Shown here in pieces: positions 11,742 through 23,026 of a stretch of DNA of 48,849 nucleotides. The notes under the pieces were generated by a model. It was not told where the DNA came from. It worked only from the letters and a program-made list of their open reading frames with translations, and made no database searches. The stretch is from NCBI GenBank assembly GCA_004335635.1, contig QAXH01006249.1, forward strand, positions 34,882 through 83,730. The letters run 5' to 3'. Both the position numbers and the translations under genes were made by a program. Numbering within the stretch: position 1 is the stretch's first letter; every line of letters begins with the position of its first letter. The DNA comes from Chloromonas sp. AAM2 (lineage: Eukaryota > Chlorophyta > Chlorophyceae > Chlamydomonadales > Chlamydomonadaceae).

Positions 11742-14700
11742 AGCAGCGCATGGCATTCGCAGATTTGCTCAGATTACCACTCCAACCATCAAAACCATAG
11801 GGGGAGCCATTGGTCTGGCTGGAATTGGTTGATCTGGAATCTGTCGACAAAAAACGTGTTTCCGTTTCTTCCCATGCAGGTTGTGCTAGAGGTTTGCATC
11901 GTTGAGGGCTGGGCTGTGCCCTGGCGCACGCCCGTGTTGGTGGCGGTGGTCATCGCCTCCGTCATACTGGCCATACTGGTGGCATGCACAGTCATGACAT
12001 GGTGTGTGTGGTGCATGTAGACATGAGGCCAGACTGTGCTGCAATGGCATGCGAACGTGGCCAGAACAAAGATCAGGTTGCAAAAGTTTTGGCAGACTTT
12101 TCACGCACGGTTGCAGTACTCAAGGCTTGCACACTGTTGTACACTGCCTTCAGTAGGCTTAACAGATCAACTACCAACTGCCAACTGCCACAACTGCTGC
12201 CGCATGATTCCTTATCCATGCAGGTTGCGCCACAGTGAGCTTGTGAGGGCCCTGCTGCCGGACTCGGCCATCCAGCACCTGACTCGCAACCTGCCCTCCT
12301 CCTCGGCACTATGCGTCAGAGCAAACGGTGGGAGTGTGAGGCCAAGGGGGAAAAGGGACGTTTTAAGGCAACGTTGGCAGCACGTGGGAGTACGTAGGTT
12401 TGCACCATACCCAAATCTATCTTTGTCCTTTTATTTTCCAACGCTACCTGTATACAGTGGAGCCTCATACCTTGCACACCTGTCTGTTGGGAGCGGTTGA
12501 TGAAACGTGGGAAACGGCCAAGAAACGGACGCTGACAGCATGACAGTCATAGTCACGGAGAATCATGTGAACTCTCAGCTTATTGTAGCCCTTTGAGCAC
12601 TGCTTAAGCCAGGAAATCAGTGTTGGTTGAAAATCGTTACCAGCATGTGCCAGGTCATGACACGTGGGAATTGTCTCCCGTTGACGTGTTTGAAAGACGC
12701 TTCTCCCTCGACAACCGCGCAGGCAGTCCGGCTGAGAGAATGATGACTCTGCTAGGCCAGGTGCTAGCGGGTCAGCTGCCGCCTGCACAGGACGCCATGC
12801 ACTTGATGGGTGACCTCAAGCAGCAGGGCGACCTGTGGCGACCGGGGGACCTGGAAGAGCACGTCAGACAGGCAGCGGGAATGGACGTGAGTTGGGCGGG
12901 TGAACTGAAAACAACAAACACACAATAAACTAGTAATCTGGGACTTGGACGAGCATGTCAGGCAGGCAGCGGGCATGGATGTGAGTTGGTGGGGTGTGGG
13001 AATGGGGTGTTTTAGGTGCAAGGCTTGTACATTCTGGCCAAAGTCCAAATGGACGAAGTGTTTACGCTGCAGCGAGGATGCAAAACGGTGTGTAGAACTG
13101 CTGCACTGGGCAATGCATGGCCAGTCCGTGGTGCCGGCTTTAAACAAGAACTGACATCACAGGGGTGTGTCTGTTGACGCATGATGCAAACTGTCGCATG
13201 TGCCGACCTCGATATGTGCTACTGCATGTGCCTACCTCGATATGTGCTGCTGCATGTGCCGACCTCGATATGTGCTACTACATGTGCCGACCTCGATGTG
13301 CTACTGCATGTGCCGACCTCGATATGTGCTACTGCATGTGCCGACCTCGATATGTGCTACTGCATGTGCCGACCTCGATATGTACTACTTACTGCATGTG
13401 CCGACCTCGCAGGGTGAGGTAGCTGCCGCTCTCATGGCCACCCTAGTCTCACGGAACGACACCCCGGCGGCCCCGGAGGGCCTGGCGACCCGCACGGCCG
13501 GTTCTGCAAGCCTCAGCCTAGGGCTTGGCTGGGAGAAGGCGGCCAGTCTGGAGGGAATGATGACCGGGGACGAGGGCGAGGGAGAGGGCGAGGTGAGTGT
13601 TGCTTTGGAAGCATGCTGGATGCTATCATTATTGCTCAACTATCAGCTTATCGTATGATGCTATCATTACCGTCAATCATTGATCAACTATCAGCTTATC
13701 GTATGATCAAAATTGTACAAGCTCGCACATTTCAAAACAAATGGTGCCATTAACAGTCGGCCTTGTGGCCTCTGCAATCTTGTTTGCGGCCTCAGCAATG
13801 TGTTGCTCGATGGCCTTAGCACTGTACTTTGATCTTTATGTTGCATTGTTTATTTTATTCCTTATGTGTGTATGGATCTGCGTCTTCGTAGATTCAGTAT
13901 GGAAGCTTACTGGAGGCGCTGCAGGATATCACCGGACTGGCAGCAGGTGGGTGGTTTTGTTAGTGGGTGGTTGAGGTGGTTGGTTGGTTAGTTGTTCAGT
14001 TAGGCCTTGAATGCATGGTGTAAGCTCTTGGAAGGTGGTGTTGCTTGTAATCAACAGCTCACGACTCATGAGGACTCAATGGCTCAGATTGGAAGCATAG
14101 CTTGACAGGTCTGGATCTCTATTGCAGCAGGCATTCCGATCTGCTTTCTCTTTCATAGTTATCATCTCAATCTCACAGCCACCTGCCAGTAAGTTGACTG
14201 TTGTCGTAAGTTGACTGCTTACCCTGTCCGTTTTTATTTGCAGGTGACATCAGTGCCAGCTTCCAGGCAGCTTCTCAGACCGAGCCCACTCACAACGCAC
14301 TTTCCTCCTTCACTTCTGGTCACTACCAGCCCCAACCGAGCCTCATTTTCTCAAAGGTGGATGAAAACGAGTTCCTGGATGAGAAGGGTTCTGGGCGGTT
14401 TCTTTGCAACCAGAAACCGACCCACGTGCCCAGCCCTCTGGGTATGACGCCATCACAGGGCGGCATCCCTGCTGCCCGCTATCCCACACTCACTCTGTCA
14501 CAGGTAAGAAATCAGTGTGACTTGTTGGTCTGCTGAGCTCCTTTCATGAAGCCACTCTAATGATCTTGCTTTTGTTTTGCATTGATGCATTATAATTCAG
14601 TGTAGTGTCTTGATAGTCACGTGTTTGCTGTTTTCTTGGAGTCGCATCGTTTTGATCAGGCTGACCCACCTTATGAAAATACCAGTTCCTGACTATTAAT

Positions 14701-17700
14701 TCGTAATGAACCAAAACAAAGGTTCACTTGACCCCTGCTCCACAACAGTCCAGTGATTTGCTGCTTTTTACAAACAAATCGCACCAACGCTGCAGCTTGA
14801 AATATAAAAGTGACTTACTTAATTCTCCTCTGCCCTGCAGCTTGGCCGTGTGCTATCCCGTGCTGCCAGTCTCACTGGCGAATTCAGCGCTTGGCGACTG
14901 TTGGAGGCCTCCGAGGGCCGGCCCCTGTCCTCCTTAGGCTACTGGTGCTTCCACCAGTCTGGGGTCATACAGGAGCTGGGGCTGTCCACGCGACACCTGG
15001 CCAGGTGGGACGGCAAAAGGATAGTAGGCATGAGGTTCTTTCTCCCACCTCTGAAGTCTGTTCTGTCCATCAGACCGGAACTTGAACTTGTTAAACAGAT
15101 CACAAAACCGCTGCTGCTTGGACTTGATGACCTTCAAGGCTTGGGCGTTGGCATTGGGGCGTGAAGCGCATCAGACAATTGTACAAAGTTTGCTGGTCAA
15201 GCATTCTTTGTGGTGTTTTTCTTCCAACTGAACTCGTGTTCCTGCTCTGTTCCAATCAAATCAGGACATGTGGTCATAAAACCACTGCAATGGTTCTCTT
15301 TCACTGCTCAAGCTTCCCTGTTGAGTTGCCTCAGGTTTCTGCTTGCTGTCGAGGAGGGCTACAACTCCAACCCCTACCACAACAGGGTGCATGCGGCCGA
15401 CGTGCTTCAGTCGGTGCACGCCCTGCTGCACACGGGCGGCCTGAGGGGGCGCTATGCAGACAGCTTCACCACATGCGCCTGCTATCTGGCTGCAGTGAGT
15501 AGATGGATAGATGGAGATGAATGGATAGATGGATGGATAGATGGATGGATAGATGGATGGATAGATGGATGGATAGATGGATAGATGGATAGATGGATAG
15601 ATGGATGAAGGATAGCTGGTAAGCATAAGACTAGTGAGATAGATAGATAGATAGATTGGTTGGCAGGTTGATAGGTTGATAGATGCAGGGGGCCCACACG
15701 CACTGATTGCAAATACTAGCACAACCATGAATTGGATGCCGTTGTAGCCTGCCCTGGGCAAGGAAGAACAGGAAGGCGCAAGCCACAAGGTTGAGAGGAG
15801 GAAACTGACACAGAGAAGCAGGGTTTACCCAAACCACCAACGGTCCTCACCAAGCAAGCACGCAGGGTGGCTTGACCAACTCTTGCCTGTATGCCTGGTG
15901 TGTGCGCAGCTTATCCATGACCTTGACCACAAGGGTGTGACAAATGACTTCCTGATCACCACCCGCCACGAACTAGCTCTGAGGTAAGCCATGAACTAGC
16001 TCTGAGGTAAGCCATGAACTAGCTCTGACGTATGCCATGAACTAGCTCTGACGTAAGCCATGAACTAGCTCTGACGTAAGCCATGAACTAGCTCTGACGT
16101 ATGCCATGTCAGACATATCCAACGCCAAACTTGCGCTGCAGTGTGCCACTCCATGCAAGCAGGACAAGATGATGTCCTGTCTACTATCTAGTAGGGGATC
16201 CAAGGTTAACTCTAAATGTTGGCTGTAGCCCTTGCGCATGCAGTTGCCACGCACAGCTAGTGACAGCGATGCTTTGGTCAACTGCTGTTGCTAGCAGCAG
16301 GGCTAAAAGCTCACACATGATAACAAATCGGCTGTTTGTGGCAAATCTGAACTCGTCGGTGGAGTCAGTGCCTGTGCCTGTGTTGTGCTGCTTGGCCTGT
16401 CATTGACACGTGTTGTGCCGCTCTGCCTGTGATTGACATGTGTGGTGCCGCTCTGCCACGCAGGTACAACGACCGCAGCCCGCATGAGAACCATCACGTC
16501 AGCGCCGGGTTCTGCCTCCTGAGCCAGCCGCAGAACAACTTCCTGCACCACATGCCTCAGGTAAGGCAATCGCTCTAGATGCAACTACTGCCACTTGCCG
16601 CCATCTCTTCATTTTCAGTTACCTCATCTGCTGTTGTTGATGATATTGTCATCGGTATCAATGCGCGCTATGTTGCTATCTAAAACCCCTCCGAAATATG
16701 GCTCATGCACATACTCAAACCCAGCCAACCAGTACCAAGTTGCTGTAGCGAATGGTGTCACATGTCCAAGTGCCAGATGAACAAAGCTGTGCAGGTGTGC
16801 CAGGGTGTGCTGACACACCTAACCTCAGGGGCGGGTAGCCACGCTCTGCTTTATTGTTGTTGTTGTCTTTTCACATCCTTGTCGATGCGCGCAATGCGCG
16901 TAAGGGATGAGTCCCGCAACTCAGGGACAAAAACAACTCAAAGTCAATCGATGTCAATCATATAAAACAAAGTCTGAATGATAATGCAGGAGCCTGGCAT
17001 TGTTATAATTATGTGAAGAAGGATAAGGATGTGCTTGCGCCTGCCTCTGCAGAGCGAGTGGACCAGAATGCGCAAGCTTGTCATTGACCTGGTCCTGGCC
17101 ACGGATGTGAGTTGCTGTGAAAGTGTTGACTTAAGCATCCCACATCACGTGGCGGGTGAAGTGATGGTGGTGCTTTGGTGCAAGCGCTGGCATACATGTA
17201 TATTCGTTGTCACGTTGTTTTGATTTGTTTTACAATGTGTTTACACCAGGGAACCGTAGGACATAGACGAGATGGGCACCACCCTGGCCTGCCTTACAAA
17301 CACAAGGGAAGAGAGGAAAGACAGGAGTAGTATAGATGCAGGCCCGGGGCCAGAAAGGAACCAGGCAGACCGGCAAGACAACATCTGGGATACACATGAG
17401 CGCAGACGCGTGTACTGCAATGATACTGCTCGTGCGTTAGCCGGTTTCTGACACTGGTTATGGTCTGGCTATGGCTGCAGTTACTGTAGCAGTAGGATCG
17501 CTTGGACCTGCTGCCTGCTGTGTGCCATGCGTGGTAAACGTATGTGGTATGCAGGAAATGCAAAGCCAAGCAAACCACCAGCGTGTTGCAATTGATTTGG
17601 CGTCCATTCCCTCCATTTGATCGTTTTTTCGATGTCGCCACGATTGCAGATGAAGCAGCACTTCGCTATCAACGGCGCCTTCAGCAGCGTGCATCGTCTG

Positions 17701-19234
17701 TCCACCTCGGGCCCCGCAGTCAAGCGCGTCACGCAGGCGCCGCTCGAGGCTCCGGTCGAGTCTGTGCACTCGACCGGCAAGTCCGAGGAAGCAAGAAAAC
17801 GGTTGGAGAAACCGATGCGTCCAGGGCCCTCCCTCGGGGTGGAGCTCACCTTGTGGCCGTCCAGAGGAAGGTGGGTGTCGCGTGGGCGTTGCCACCGAGT
17901 AATCAGGGATTTATCCTGCCTACAGTCACATTTCGCCTGGGCATGTCCGTACACCATCCCCCGCCATTATTTCCCTCGCTTTCTCTGTCGCAAACCTTGG
18001 GTGACCTGTCTGACCAACGTTAATCAATCCGCGCTGTGACGCCAAACAAGCAACGCCAGTGGAGTGAGGCCGATTGAGCGACACCAATCAAACGCTGCCA
18101 ATTGACCGATGCCACTGTTGCCCTGCCTATCTATAGGCTCCTGCGTCCAAAGAGCCAGCCTCTGTCCTCGAACGGCGCCCTGCCTGCTCTTGCTGAGGCA
18201 GAGAGCTCCGAGCCCAAGCCCATTTCCGACTACGCCATGCGCACTGCCCCCGACATGCCCATCTTTATTCCCAGCGACGCCCATGCATGGGATGTGCCTG
18301 GCCTCGCGGCCATGGGGTCGGAGGGCGCAGGGCAAAGCGTGCTGGCACCGATTGACGAAGCAGACAGACTGCTCAGTTTACAGGTGCGCTTTATGAGCAT
18401 AGCATGAATGTCCAAAACACTCACCATAGCGTGCTGTGTCGCAGCCCAGGAAAGCAACGTCGGGTCCCATTTCCGATAATCACGGTGTTCGGATGACCTC
18501 ATCCATGCTGCGACGAATGCCAAGCGTCAGAATGGTGCCAATCATCGGGATGTGGCGGGCCTTGGCTTCACATGCACATATCTCTAATGCTCTTCAAGTG
18601 TATTACAATCATGTATCACAATTCGCAACCATATCAAGTATCAAAAACAGTAAAGTCTGCCCAGATGCAATCCTGTTGTATTCAAATTTGTTGTGGATTG
18701 CTGCCGCTCGCAGATGATGCTCAAGTGCTCGGACCTCGGCCACATATGTGCCTGTCTGGACGTGCACCTGAAATGGGTGGCAGCCCTCGAGAAGGAGATG
18801 TTTTTACAGGTAAGGCACTCAGCAAGAACGCCTCCATTTCTTGCGGCTTGCATAGCAAACCTAAAAACCTTGGGGTTTGGCTATTTAAGCCTCACCTTGC
18901 TTCTGTATCAACTGACCTGCTGTATCAACTGGTTTTGTGCATGTTACAATGCATGAGTTTAAACGTGTGGCATAGTGGATTTCAAGCTTGTTGCATGCAG
19001 GGTGACCAAGAGAGGTCATTGGGACTGCCAGTCTCCCCGTTGTGTGACCGCGCCCACGTGGGAGTGACCAAATCCCAGATCGGTTTCTTTGAGGTCGTGG
19101 TGCTTCCTCTCCTGAACAACTTTACCGCGAGGTTTCCGGCAACTCGTCCCATCCTCGACGCGGCGATTGCGAACTTCAACTACTGGCGTGCGCAGGCCGC
19201 GGCTTCCCGGGCTGAATCTCCCAGTCTGGGATGA
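8033..19234 (+). CDS. Receptor-type cyclic-nucleotide phosphodiesterase (CHASE-like ectodomain plus PDEase I)
   Basis: Twenty-one exons join in phase: 8033-8185, 9018-9233, 9665-9857, 10089-10254, 10778-10846, 11462-11621, 11880-12001, 12224-12327, 12654-12886, 13413-13592, 13898-13946, 14244-14503, 14841-15004, 15335-15494, 15910-15983, 16464-16560, 17053-17106, 17650-17870, 18137-18383, 18714-18809 and 19001-19234 (1083 residues). Membrane helices at about 18-41 and 338-359 flank an extracellular region of about 295 residues. Its [20 protein letters not shown] and [10 protein letters not shown] stretches look like a CHASE-type sensor. The catalytic domain starts near 690: H705 (acid) and H709 in [12 protein letters not shown]746/D747/H750 in [11 protein letters not shown]981 in KCSDLGH and Q1032 in SQIGFF. 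All metal ligands and the invariant Gln are present, so it should hydrolyse cAMP and/or cGMP. A low-complexity insert of about 150 residues splits the catalytic domain (exons 18-19). The start of exon 9 is ambiguous: an acceptor just before GCAGTCCGG also keeps phase. The ligand is unknown. Confidence 0.9.
9189..9346 (+). repeat. Duplicated exon 2 end with its splice donor
   Basis: The last ~45 nt of PDE exon 2 plus donor (to 9238) recur about 108 nt downstream (9297-9346). AGTATGGAGACTGGCTATCA followed by CTGGTGAG is identical in both. The second copy lies in intron 2 and carries a good GTGAGT donor. Confidence 0.9.
11097..11362. repeat. Minisatellite in PDE intron 5
   Basis: About 16-25 bp units built from GTGGCATGTGACGCAT and GTGGCATG variants fill the intron between PDE exons 5 and 6. 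The repeats stay open on the minus strand and produce His/Met/Pro/Cys-rich open frames that are not genes. Confidence 0.9.
11683..11750 (+). repeat. CAG trinucleotide repeat in PDE intron 6
   Basis: About 21 CAG/CAA triplets lie between PDE exons 6 and 7. The frame would read polyglutamine but lies outside the phase-consistent exon chain, so it is treated as intronic. Confidence 0.85.
12845..12997 (+). repeat. Duplicated exon 9 end with its splice donor
   Basis: The end of PDE exon 9 plus donor (12845-12902) recurs 95 nt downstream at 12940-12997 with about 10 substitutions. It includes GGCAGCGGGCATGGATGTGA and a usable GTGAGT. The second copy is intronic in the chosen model. Confidence 0.9.
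13196..13412 (+). repeat. 27-28-bp minisatellite reaching the PDE exon 10 acceptor
   Basis: Eight copies of a unit containing TGTGCCGACCTCGATATGTG run through the end of intron 9. The last copy reads GCCGACCTCGCAG and supplies the acceptor of exon 10; in the other copies the acceptor CAG is replaced by ATA. Confidence 0.92.
15500..15655 (+). repeat. GATA/GATGGATA-type satellite in PDE intron 14
   Basis: GGATAGATGGAT repeats begin five bases after the exon 14 donor, followed by a GATA4 tract. Both strands stay open here and give false ORFs rich in Ile/Asp or Ser/Ile/Tyr. Confidence 0.92.
15968..16108 (+). repeat. Tandem 23-bp repeat of the exon 15 end and donor
   Basis: The unit AACTAGCTCTGAGGTAAGCC plus ATG is present six times. 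The first copy is the real end of PDE exon 15 with its GTAAGC donor; later copies carry GAGGTAAGC, GACGTAAGC or GACGTATGC. Five extra donor-like sites therefore lie in tandem in intron 15. Confidence 0.93.
16375..16463 (+). repeat. ~30-bp tandem repeat abutting the PDE exon 16 acceptor
   Basis: Three copies of a unit with TTGTGCCGCTCTGCCTGTGA end at the acceptor CCACGCAG of exon 16. The pyrimidine-rich part of the acceptor is itself part of the repeat. Confidence 0.75.
16628..16690 (-). repeat. Diverged copy of repeat C
   Basis: On the minus strand a GCGCGCATTGATACCGATGA core and an AACAACAG tail resemble the better copies at 16853-16933 and 32767-32852. It lies in PDE intron 16. Confidence 0.45.
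16853..16933 (-). repeat. Dispersed repeat C (trinucleotide-tailed)
   Basis: On the minus strand this reads GTCCCTGAGTTGCGGGACTC, then CTTACGCGCATTGCGCGCAT, then GACAACAACAACA. The copy at 32767-32852 matches along the whole length. One end is a short AAC tail, as in 3' ends of some LINE and SINE elements. Confidence 0.8.
17241..17375 (+). repeat. Dispersed repeat D in PDE intron 17
   Basis: It contains ACACCAGGGAA, GATGGGCACCACCCTGGCCT and AGAAAGGAACCAGGCAG. Copies occur at 22111-22190, 23921-24000 and 37776-37885, the last sharing the distal AGAAAGGAAC..GGCAG part. Confidence 0.75.
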
Positions 19235-21241
19235 TCAGCACCCACCTCGCTTTGCGACTGGCTTTGCCTCTGCTCAGCCTCTGCTGCGCCCTTGGTCTCG
19301 TGGGTTTACTCAGTTGCGCTACATGACGTGCGGTGACCCGTTCAAACCATATTGAGTGGCGTAACCAATTCACGGTTCTGATAATCAGATATCCAAGCCT
19401 GCTCGGAGGTGAGGGCCACTAGCCCTGGATTATGTTCTCGGATCCTAAAAGCGACCATTTAGCATCGAACATTGAACTACCCCCTCGGAACGCCCTGCGC
19501 GACTGGGAGCACCACCGAGCCCCACCCTGTAGCCGATGCTCTAGTTTCAAACGGACTGGGCAGCAGGCTGTCATTTGTGGTGCTTTCTTCGCATTTCTGC
19601 AACCACGCATGGCAGCGTTATCCTATCCTTTTGTGTCGTTGCAGCGATGAAAGGCGATCACAGCACGCTGACGAGGTCATGGGAACACTGGCCGGGTGGT
19701 TTCAAGCTCGCCTGGGCCATGCATATGTCAGCGTCGGGCGGCTCCGAATCATCGATCGGCCGGACATTTGTTAGACGGCCAGAAACAACATCCTAGGCGA
19801 AACGTCATGGAGGCTCAAATTAAGTCTGCGCCATGCAAGTGCATCTCGGGAATTCCCAAGTCTGTGCGTGACTTGAGAAACATGTCTAGTACGCGGCATG
19901 CATGTCGTGAACGGCTGTCGTGAACGGCTGTGGGGAAGCAGGCAGGAGCGGAACAGGAGTGGAGTTGATGCGACAAAAGTAGACCATGGCTGAGTTCTTG
20001 GTGGCAACATGCCGATCGGGTGTACAGGGACATTGCGGCAAGGTTGCTGATAGATTGCTAATCGCTTCATGCTTGGCATTCCCTACATACAGGAGCAGAT
20101 GACAAGATGATTTCAAACAACAGTGTTGTGCCGAAGTTATGGAACTTGTTTTCATGCGTACATCTTTTTCTAGCAGCACATGCTGTTTGTTTGCAAAGTA
20201 ATTTCTTCCTGTTTATGTTACAAATGCATGTTGCCAGTACATACCCGCATGAATTCAAGGCGCACGAAGCTCGGACTTTACATTCAGTCTTTTTCCGACT
20301 TTACAGTCCGACTTGATGCGTCTGAGAGGTACAAAATCCCGATCAACGTCGATGTCTCATACCACAATGTCAAGCGCCTTGCCAGCCCTCTGCAAGAGAG
20401 AGGGACTTACCAGCACAGGCCAGGCTGTTGCGTGCACATTTGATGGTTCAGTCACAAGGACGGCAGCACGATTGTGGTGGTGACGGTCCAGGTACTTGAC
20501 TGCACATTCGCCTTTTTAGCTGGAACGCCCTCAGTTTCTTTTTACTGTCCGATTTTCCCTTTTTTTCGTTTCTTCCCTTCAATTGCTCCGAGGTGGTTTT
20601 CGTTGCGATGGCTGGGGTCCTGACATGGAGGTTGATTAGCAACCTGCCAAGTTGGACGTTTTCAACATGATAGGAGGTCCTGCATGGTATGGGCCATGAC
20701 ATCACAAAGATTGCCTGCAAGCGTCCAAGTGCTTAGGTTCGTGCATGCCTTATTTGGAATCCAACTCAATGCCCTTGACTAATCTAGCTGGGAAGCGGCC
20801 GCAACAGGAAACGTGCGTGCAGCCAATACCCTTTTTACCGCATACTGATGTACATGCTTGTTGAACACAACGCTAAGCAAAGCACCCGAACATGAACTTT
20901 AGCTAAGTACCCATACTTTGGTCAAGTACCTTGTTATAAAGCATGCACGTATGCTCCATGCTTCAACATCACCGCCTTTCAGACTCTTTCCCTTTCCCAT
21001 CATCCCTTTTCCGTCTCGTCGAGCCATTCTCACCTTTCTTTTACCTTTCCTTACCTGCCTGCTTCCATTCTGGTCCTTCGCATTGCACTACAATAAAAGC
21101 TAGCTCCGCCGGACTGCGCAAATGTTTGTCTTTGAACATGCATGTGCAGCAGCTGCTACAGCCTGTCTACAGCATTGCATTTGACATGACATGAAGGCAT
21201 TGAAGCTACACTTTGCCTCATCTCTCATACGCTGCGCTGGC

Positions 21242-21318
21242 TTTGTTGTTGTTGTTGTTGTTTACATGGCCTTCAGTCCGGGGAGGACTGCTCAGCAGGG
21301 CCAAGAGGGGAGGACTTT
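21242..21318 (-). repeat. Dispersed repeat A, (AAC)n-tailed
   Basis: On the minus strand it reads GAGCAGTCCTCCCCGGACTG, AAGGCCATGTAA, then AACAACAAC repeats. The copy at 41168-41262 is nearly the same. The GCCATGTAA plus trinucleotide tail is shared with repeat B, suggesting 3' ends of related non-LTR elements. Confidence 0.8.
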
Positions 21319-22110
21319 GGTGGCATCGTTTTCACTAGTAGCTCTGGGATTCCTGTACATGCGCATTTACTACCCTTTTCTTCCCTTTCGCTGGAGCTTA
21401 CCATCAAGGTGTGCTGGCTTCCTCTGGAGCCGAGCGTTCACATGCAGCCGGCCAGAGTGCAGGGCACATGGGCTGCTGCAGTCTGATGGCACAAAGACAA
21501 TTCTTCAAAGCATGCACGTACGGCAGCCGTGCAAACTGTCAATAGCAATAAGACCGTCATTCATCACGTGTTGGGCGTCGTTTGCCATTGTGGCTCTAGA
21601 GCTGGCCTGCATCTGCGGCCAGAATGGGAGACACATGGGCTATGGCTGTGTGGTATCTTCTTGCGGCCTCGTTACCAACGCTTTGTGTTGGTTCTTTGGG
21701 CAACCTCGTCTCTAGATCGGCGGCCACAATGCATGATAGAATGGCTACTCATGTCTTTGTCTTTTCAGCGCACTCTTTGAGATGTGTCTGCTGATATCTG
21801 TGGCCTTTGCTTGCGAGGTTGTGCTTCTTGCGCATTCTGCTGCTGTGTATGGCGGAGCCTGCGTTGGTTAAAACTAAAACTTTGCTGGATGAATGGATTG
21901 ACAGCTGGAGCAACTGCAGCTGGTACACCCCTCAAAAGTGCCGTTAGGCCTATGTCAATCAGACCTCTATTGAAAGGGGCCCCTGTCGCATGACCCTGTG
22001 GCGGGCATTTTATGGGCATGTAGATCATACTTACTATCAATCGCCAGTGTACCAGAGGACCTGGTCAGATCAGATCAGATGCCAAGGTGGAGTAGTATGA
22101 ATGTATACTT

Positions 22111-22190
22111 ACACCTGGGAAGCCATCAGAGGACACGGAACGGGATGGGCACCACCCTGGCCTACCCTGAGCAAGAAAGCAAAACGAACG
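22111..22190 (+). repeat. Dispersed repeat D
   Basis: It holds GTCAGAGGACACGGAACGGG (first bases varied) followed by GATGGGCACCACCCTGGCCT and ACCCTGAGCAAGAAAGC. It is nearly identical to 23921-24000. Confidence 0.85.
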
Positions 22191-22771
22191 CAGGGAACAA
22201 AGCAGGCAAGGCAGGCCAGTTGCTGAAAATCTTTACCTGCCATGCTGCACAACACCAATACGTCTGTAGCCACAGGACCGCTATGCACACCTCAAGTACA
22301 CACAAGCCTCGCACAAAGAATGCCTACAGCCAGGCCATTGACCGTCGAGAAACTTCCATGCATCTCTGTGAAATCGCCTTGCGCCCGCCAACTGGCAACT
22401 TATCCATCCATTTCCGTCCCCGTCTTCAGCATGGCTGACCATTGCCTACAACACCCGTTGGTGACTTTCACGCAGCTGGTCAATGGAACGCCTGCGCCCG
22501 CCTAGTCTCATCTCTAGTAATGAAACCAGAGACGTGAACTATATCCACACAAACACAGAGGTGGCTAGCCCCACTCAGACCACACCGCATACTGAAACTC
22601 TCAGGCTACTACCTGTCACACAAACTCGTTTAAATGATAATGACTTTAAGTTTACTGTCACACCTAGTGATAAACACCAAAGCACCCACGCCACATGACC
22701 ATTTCCGTGCTCACATGCACACTCATTTGGCAATGCACATCGGCTTCCCTGTAAACAGATACTATACAATT

Positions 22772-22835
22772 AGTCCATGCAGTAGTCCATGCAGTAGTCC
22801 AGGCAGTAGTCCAGGCAGTAGTCCAGGCAGCAGGT
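22772..22835. repeat. 14-bp tandem repeat
   Basis: TAGTCCATGCAG and TAGTCCAGGCAG units repeat five times just beyond the SOD stop, on the 3' side of that gene. Confidence 0.85.
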
Positions 22836-23026
22836 CCACGTCATCCTCAACAAGGCTCTGGCGTCCGCCCAATTTGCCGGCGGCGTGCTGCTGCCTCCTG
22901 CCGCCTGTGCCCAGACCGGCTTTCCTGATGTAGTGATAGACAGCTGACACTCCAGACCAGCTTCTCTGGCCGTCTATATATCTCTTTAGCGCCATGCCCC
23001 TGGCGTTAGCCCAAATGCCCCCTTTT

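Larger units (their letters stand above)
19235..23026. other. Intergenic between convergent PDE and SOD genes
   Basis: About 3.8 kb with no recognised exon on either strand. It should hold both 3' UTRs. It contains repeat A (21242-21318), repeat D (22111-22190) and a 14-bp tandem repeat (22772-22835). Open frames of 60-175 codons here have no family motif and are not called. Confidence 0.5.

Noticed and set aside
11399..11800. Polyglutamine-containing frame
   Set aside because: The CAG run is intronic; exon 6 in this area is read in another frame that agrees with both neighbouring exons.
13741..13974. Hydrophobic 77-codon frame resembling a membrane protein
   Set aside because: It lies in PDE intron 10 and its end overlaps exon 11 in a different, conserved frame.
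15482..15712. Ser/Ile/Tyr repeat frames on the minus strand
   Set aside because: They are translations of the GATA/GGAT satellite in PDE intron 14.
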